Assembly: GCF_041146395.1 (NCBI RefSeq)
Contig: NC_091001.1
Location: 105,918,965-105,982,964 of the forward strand
From: Eulemur rufifrons
Taxonomy: Eukaryota; Chordata; Mammalia; Primates; Lemuridae
Direction of reading: 5' to 3'
DNA: 64,000 nucleotides
Shown: positions 61,236 through 64,000 of the stretch, in pieces
Layout: every line of letters starts with the position of its first letter
How positions within the stretch are numbered: position 1 is the first letter of the stretch
Position numbers and translations under genes: made by a program
Notes under the pieces: model-generated
Told to the model about the DNA's origin: nothing
What the model saw: the letters and a program-made list of their open reading frames with translations, nothing else
Database searches by the model: none

Positions 61236-64000
61236 ACACAGCTGAAAAGTATGTTAAAGAGATCATCATGGGAATTAAAAGGAAAAAGAGACCCAAAAGA
61301 ATAATAGTAAAACTTGCCAGAAAGGAGGATTAGCCATTCAAAGGAGGAATCAGCAATTTACATCACAAATACACAGACTATAGGTAGGCAAGTAGGAGGA
61401 CACATGGTTCCAGGCCTTCTAGAAAGCAAATTCTCCTTTCTATTTATGGCTAATTCATAGTTCAAGCACAGCAATGTGGAGTAAAGTACAGTTACAGAAA
61501 CACATTCCAGTTTGAATCCAGGAAAAGGGAATGTTTGCAAATAATTTAGAGAATCAAGTACCAGTTCACTGAGCTGGGGCTTAGAAAGGCATTTCAGGTA
61601 ATGAAACCTGAAATTAGGGTGGAGGCCCACGCAGGCCACGTTGGCTCGAGTAAGGGAGGGAGAGGGAAGGATGATGCACCTGGCGAACCTCAGGGCTCTG
61701 TTAGCTTCATGCATGCTGGCTTTGTGGATGTGGCAGGAGGCCATTTCCGTACCTCATCTATGGCATCCTGATGAGAGGGTTCTCATTTGCCAAAGACTGG
61801 AAAGAGCAGAGCCCAGAAGCACTGGTCTTTAAAACCCTCAGACAGACAAGGCAAGATAGGCAGGGACTGACATTCTCAAAACACACAGATGGAATTTTAT
61901 CCAGTAAGGCATGAAATATCTACAACTTTGACATTAGTGGGCATTATAGTATTTGTGAGAGACCATTAAGTCAATCCTAAGATTAGATTGCCATGTTAAA
62001 TGTATTTGAAAATAATCAAAAGCCGTCACAGAGTAAAGTCATGTAACGGGCCATTGTATTAATTCAAAATTACAAGGCAATTATTTCTATAACATTTGCG
62101 ACAATTAGAGCAATGGGAAAGAAACAGGTGATAAAGTGAAAGTCAGTGCCAAATGAAAAATTTAGAAATGCAATCATTACAAGTCTACATGAAGCAAAGA
62201 CAAAACAGACCAGCAATAAAACTAGTTTCCTATTTGTTAGAAATGAAAGAGGTAACATAACATCACTGCAGGTAAATCTAAAGCTATTATATCCCCATGC
62301 CAGCACAGGAAGGAATTTGTGGAAACCCCCTCTGAACATGTTTTCTCTTTAACATTACTGCACTGAGTACTGTAAAATGATATATGTATTACTGAATAAC
62401 CTTGTCCTCTCAAAAGCAAAAACAGGACTTATGGGAAAAATAGGGTTATGAATAAGCCACACAAAATCAATACATCTTTATGAATAATATGTTGTAATAC
62501 AATACAGTATCAACACTAACACAGTAAAAAAAAAGTGGGATTCCTACAAAATAAAGAAAAGCTAGATAACATATTAGGCTTTACCATTAAAGTCAAAGTT
62601 AGTGTTCTCAAAATCAGAGGAGGACAAATAAGTTTGAAGGTACTAAATTATAGAGACAAGGGCAGAATACACACCGATTAAGGAGAATCATACAGAAAGT
62701 ACTTGCAAGATAGACAAGGCACATGTCCAAACTGAACTAAAGCATCAAAAAAGTGAGATGAATAAACATCATGTACTGTAATCTATTCTTCATGACTTGT
62801 ATTCAGCTGTCTTAGTGAACTTTTCATTCAATTGTTCTTACATGAATGGCATAAAAGTATTAATGCAATGGAAAAAATGCAAATGAAACAACCTGACTTC
62901 TGTATTATATTGACATCAATCCTTTAAATAGCAATTAAATATGAGCTAATTTGAATCATAATTTGAATCATGTATTGGAGCAGAACAGATTTTGCTAAAG
63001 ACCATTATTGAATGTTTTCCCATTGCAAATAGACAACTTTTTACATTTTAGACAGCAGCTCACATGCACACACACACACACAGAGATATGAATTATAATT
63101 TTAAAATATTTCAAAAACATTTAAATCCATTACAACACACAATTAGACATAAGAGTGGTCTAGATTCATGGGATAACATATGCAATCACATGAGACTTGA
63201 AAAATCAAAGCATAGTTGATTCTGTAAGTTCATAAATTACAATGAGGGATGTAGACGGAAGGGAAATGGAAACGTTTAGGTCCATATAAAGTGTGTATAG
63301 GTGCACTCACAGGCACCACAATGCCCTGGGAAATTTCTGCAATATGAAATGATATGATTGTCCCAGTGATTTAGAAAGCTAACTCCCATGGCAAAGTAGC
63401 TGTTTTATAGGTGTGAGAACAGTTAGGCAGACATTGCCACTGTTTTGAGATAAAGTTATAATGAGTATAAAACAAAGCAGTCTCAGCAGAGATGCAAACT
63501 TAGTTACAGACAGGAGAGATATTGTAGAAACTAGACATTATAATTTCAGTTTTAGTCCTTTGGTGTTTCCTGATCTTCTTTGTGTTTCCATGATGACACA
63601 AAAATTCTGTGTTTTCAAGTAGAAGGCTAACTGGAGAAAGGAACAAAAAACAGATTATCTATGCTGATATATTTAAATAACCTTAACAACAACTCCTAGG
63701 AAGTACTCTGGAGTTCTGAGTCTCAATTTCCTTCCGTTATTTATTAACATTGTAATCCTAGAATACATATAAATTACAAATACGCAGATATCTCTAGTTT
63801 CTCTACAATGTGTTGTGAAGTTAGCAGCCACTGATGATTGCCCAGATACATTAGCCCATTGTAGGTTGCAGAATGGTGCTATGCTCTCATTCCTTCTTCA
63901 CTTAGCCATGATACAGGAAACTTCTCTAATCAATTATATGGTTATCTGTTGTACAGGTTATATAGCAAAGACATTACATATATTTTTCTGTCTCTTTATC
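61236..64000. other. Unrecognised DNA to the window end
   Basis: Includes a locally GC-richer patch at about 61600-61850 and a 128-codon minus-strand frame at 61358-61744 with no known domain. A CA repeat lies at 63066-63082. No named repeat or RNA gene seen. Confidence 0.4.
63066..63082. repeat. (CA)n microsatellite
   Basis: Short CACACA repeat of about 17 bp. Confidence 0.85.

Overview
The window reads as AT-rich, non-coding nuclear DNA from a strepsirrhine primate (lemur, or possibly galago/loris). Evidence: four Alu elements carry the strepsirrhine-type middle region (an AGAAAGAAATTATATGGACA-like stretch before the second ATTAGCCGGGC box), and several L1 3' ends are of the lemur/galago type (a 'tttgtacccccataat' motif before the A-tail). 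These sit on older mammalian repeats: MIR, L2, L1M, MaLR LTRs and hAT-Charlie elements. No complete protein-coding gene is visible. Nearly all open frames are short chance frames. The only long frame with recognisable protein content is a decayed L1 ORF2 on the minus strand (26465-27259).

Layout. 1-12 kb: one Alu, scattered MIR/L2/L1 fragments, long AT-rich stretches with nothing recognisable. 12.5-20.8 kb: a nested complex of old L1M copies in both orientations, an Alu, and an L2 body. 21-25.8 kb: MIR and L2 remnants. 26-29.2 kb: L1 pieces of differing orientation and age, including a 5'-inverted L1. 30-33.7 kb: MaLR LTRs (MLT1-like, MST/THE1-like), MER5A, an L2 body. 35-39.2 kb: Alu, L1M, a small hAT element, paired MIRs, L1 tail. 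40-47 kb: mostly unrecognised, with an L1M 3' end and a fragmented L2. 47.5-52 kb: a solo retroviral LTR with perfect termini inside a MIR, hAT elements, an Alu inside a MIR, and an MLT1A-like LTR inside an L1M. 54.5-57.5 kb: two L1s, one 5'-inverted. 57.7-64 kb: a MIR, one candidate terminal coding exon (weak), L2 pieces, one MaLR-like LTR, then unrecognised DNA.

The main value of the window is its readable insertion history: several insertions have exact or near-exact target-site duplications and interrupt older repeats. I see no CRISPR array, no operon, no tRNA/rRNA gene and no convincing new system. The items most worth checking are the solo LTR at 47509-48060, the candidate exon at 58585-58782, the 5'-inverted L1s and the inverted L1 pair near 26-27 kb. 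All family names come from recognising consensus patterns by eye, not from a database search; boundaries of old repeats are approximate.
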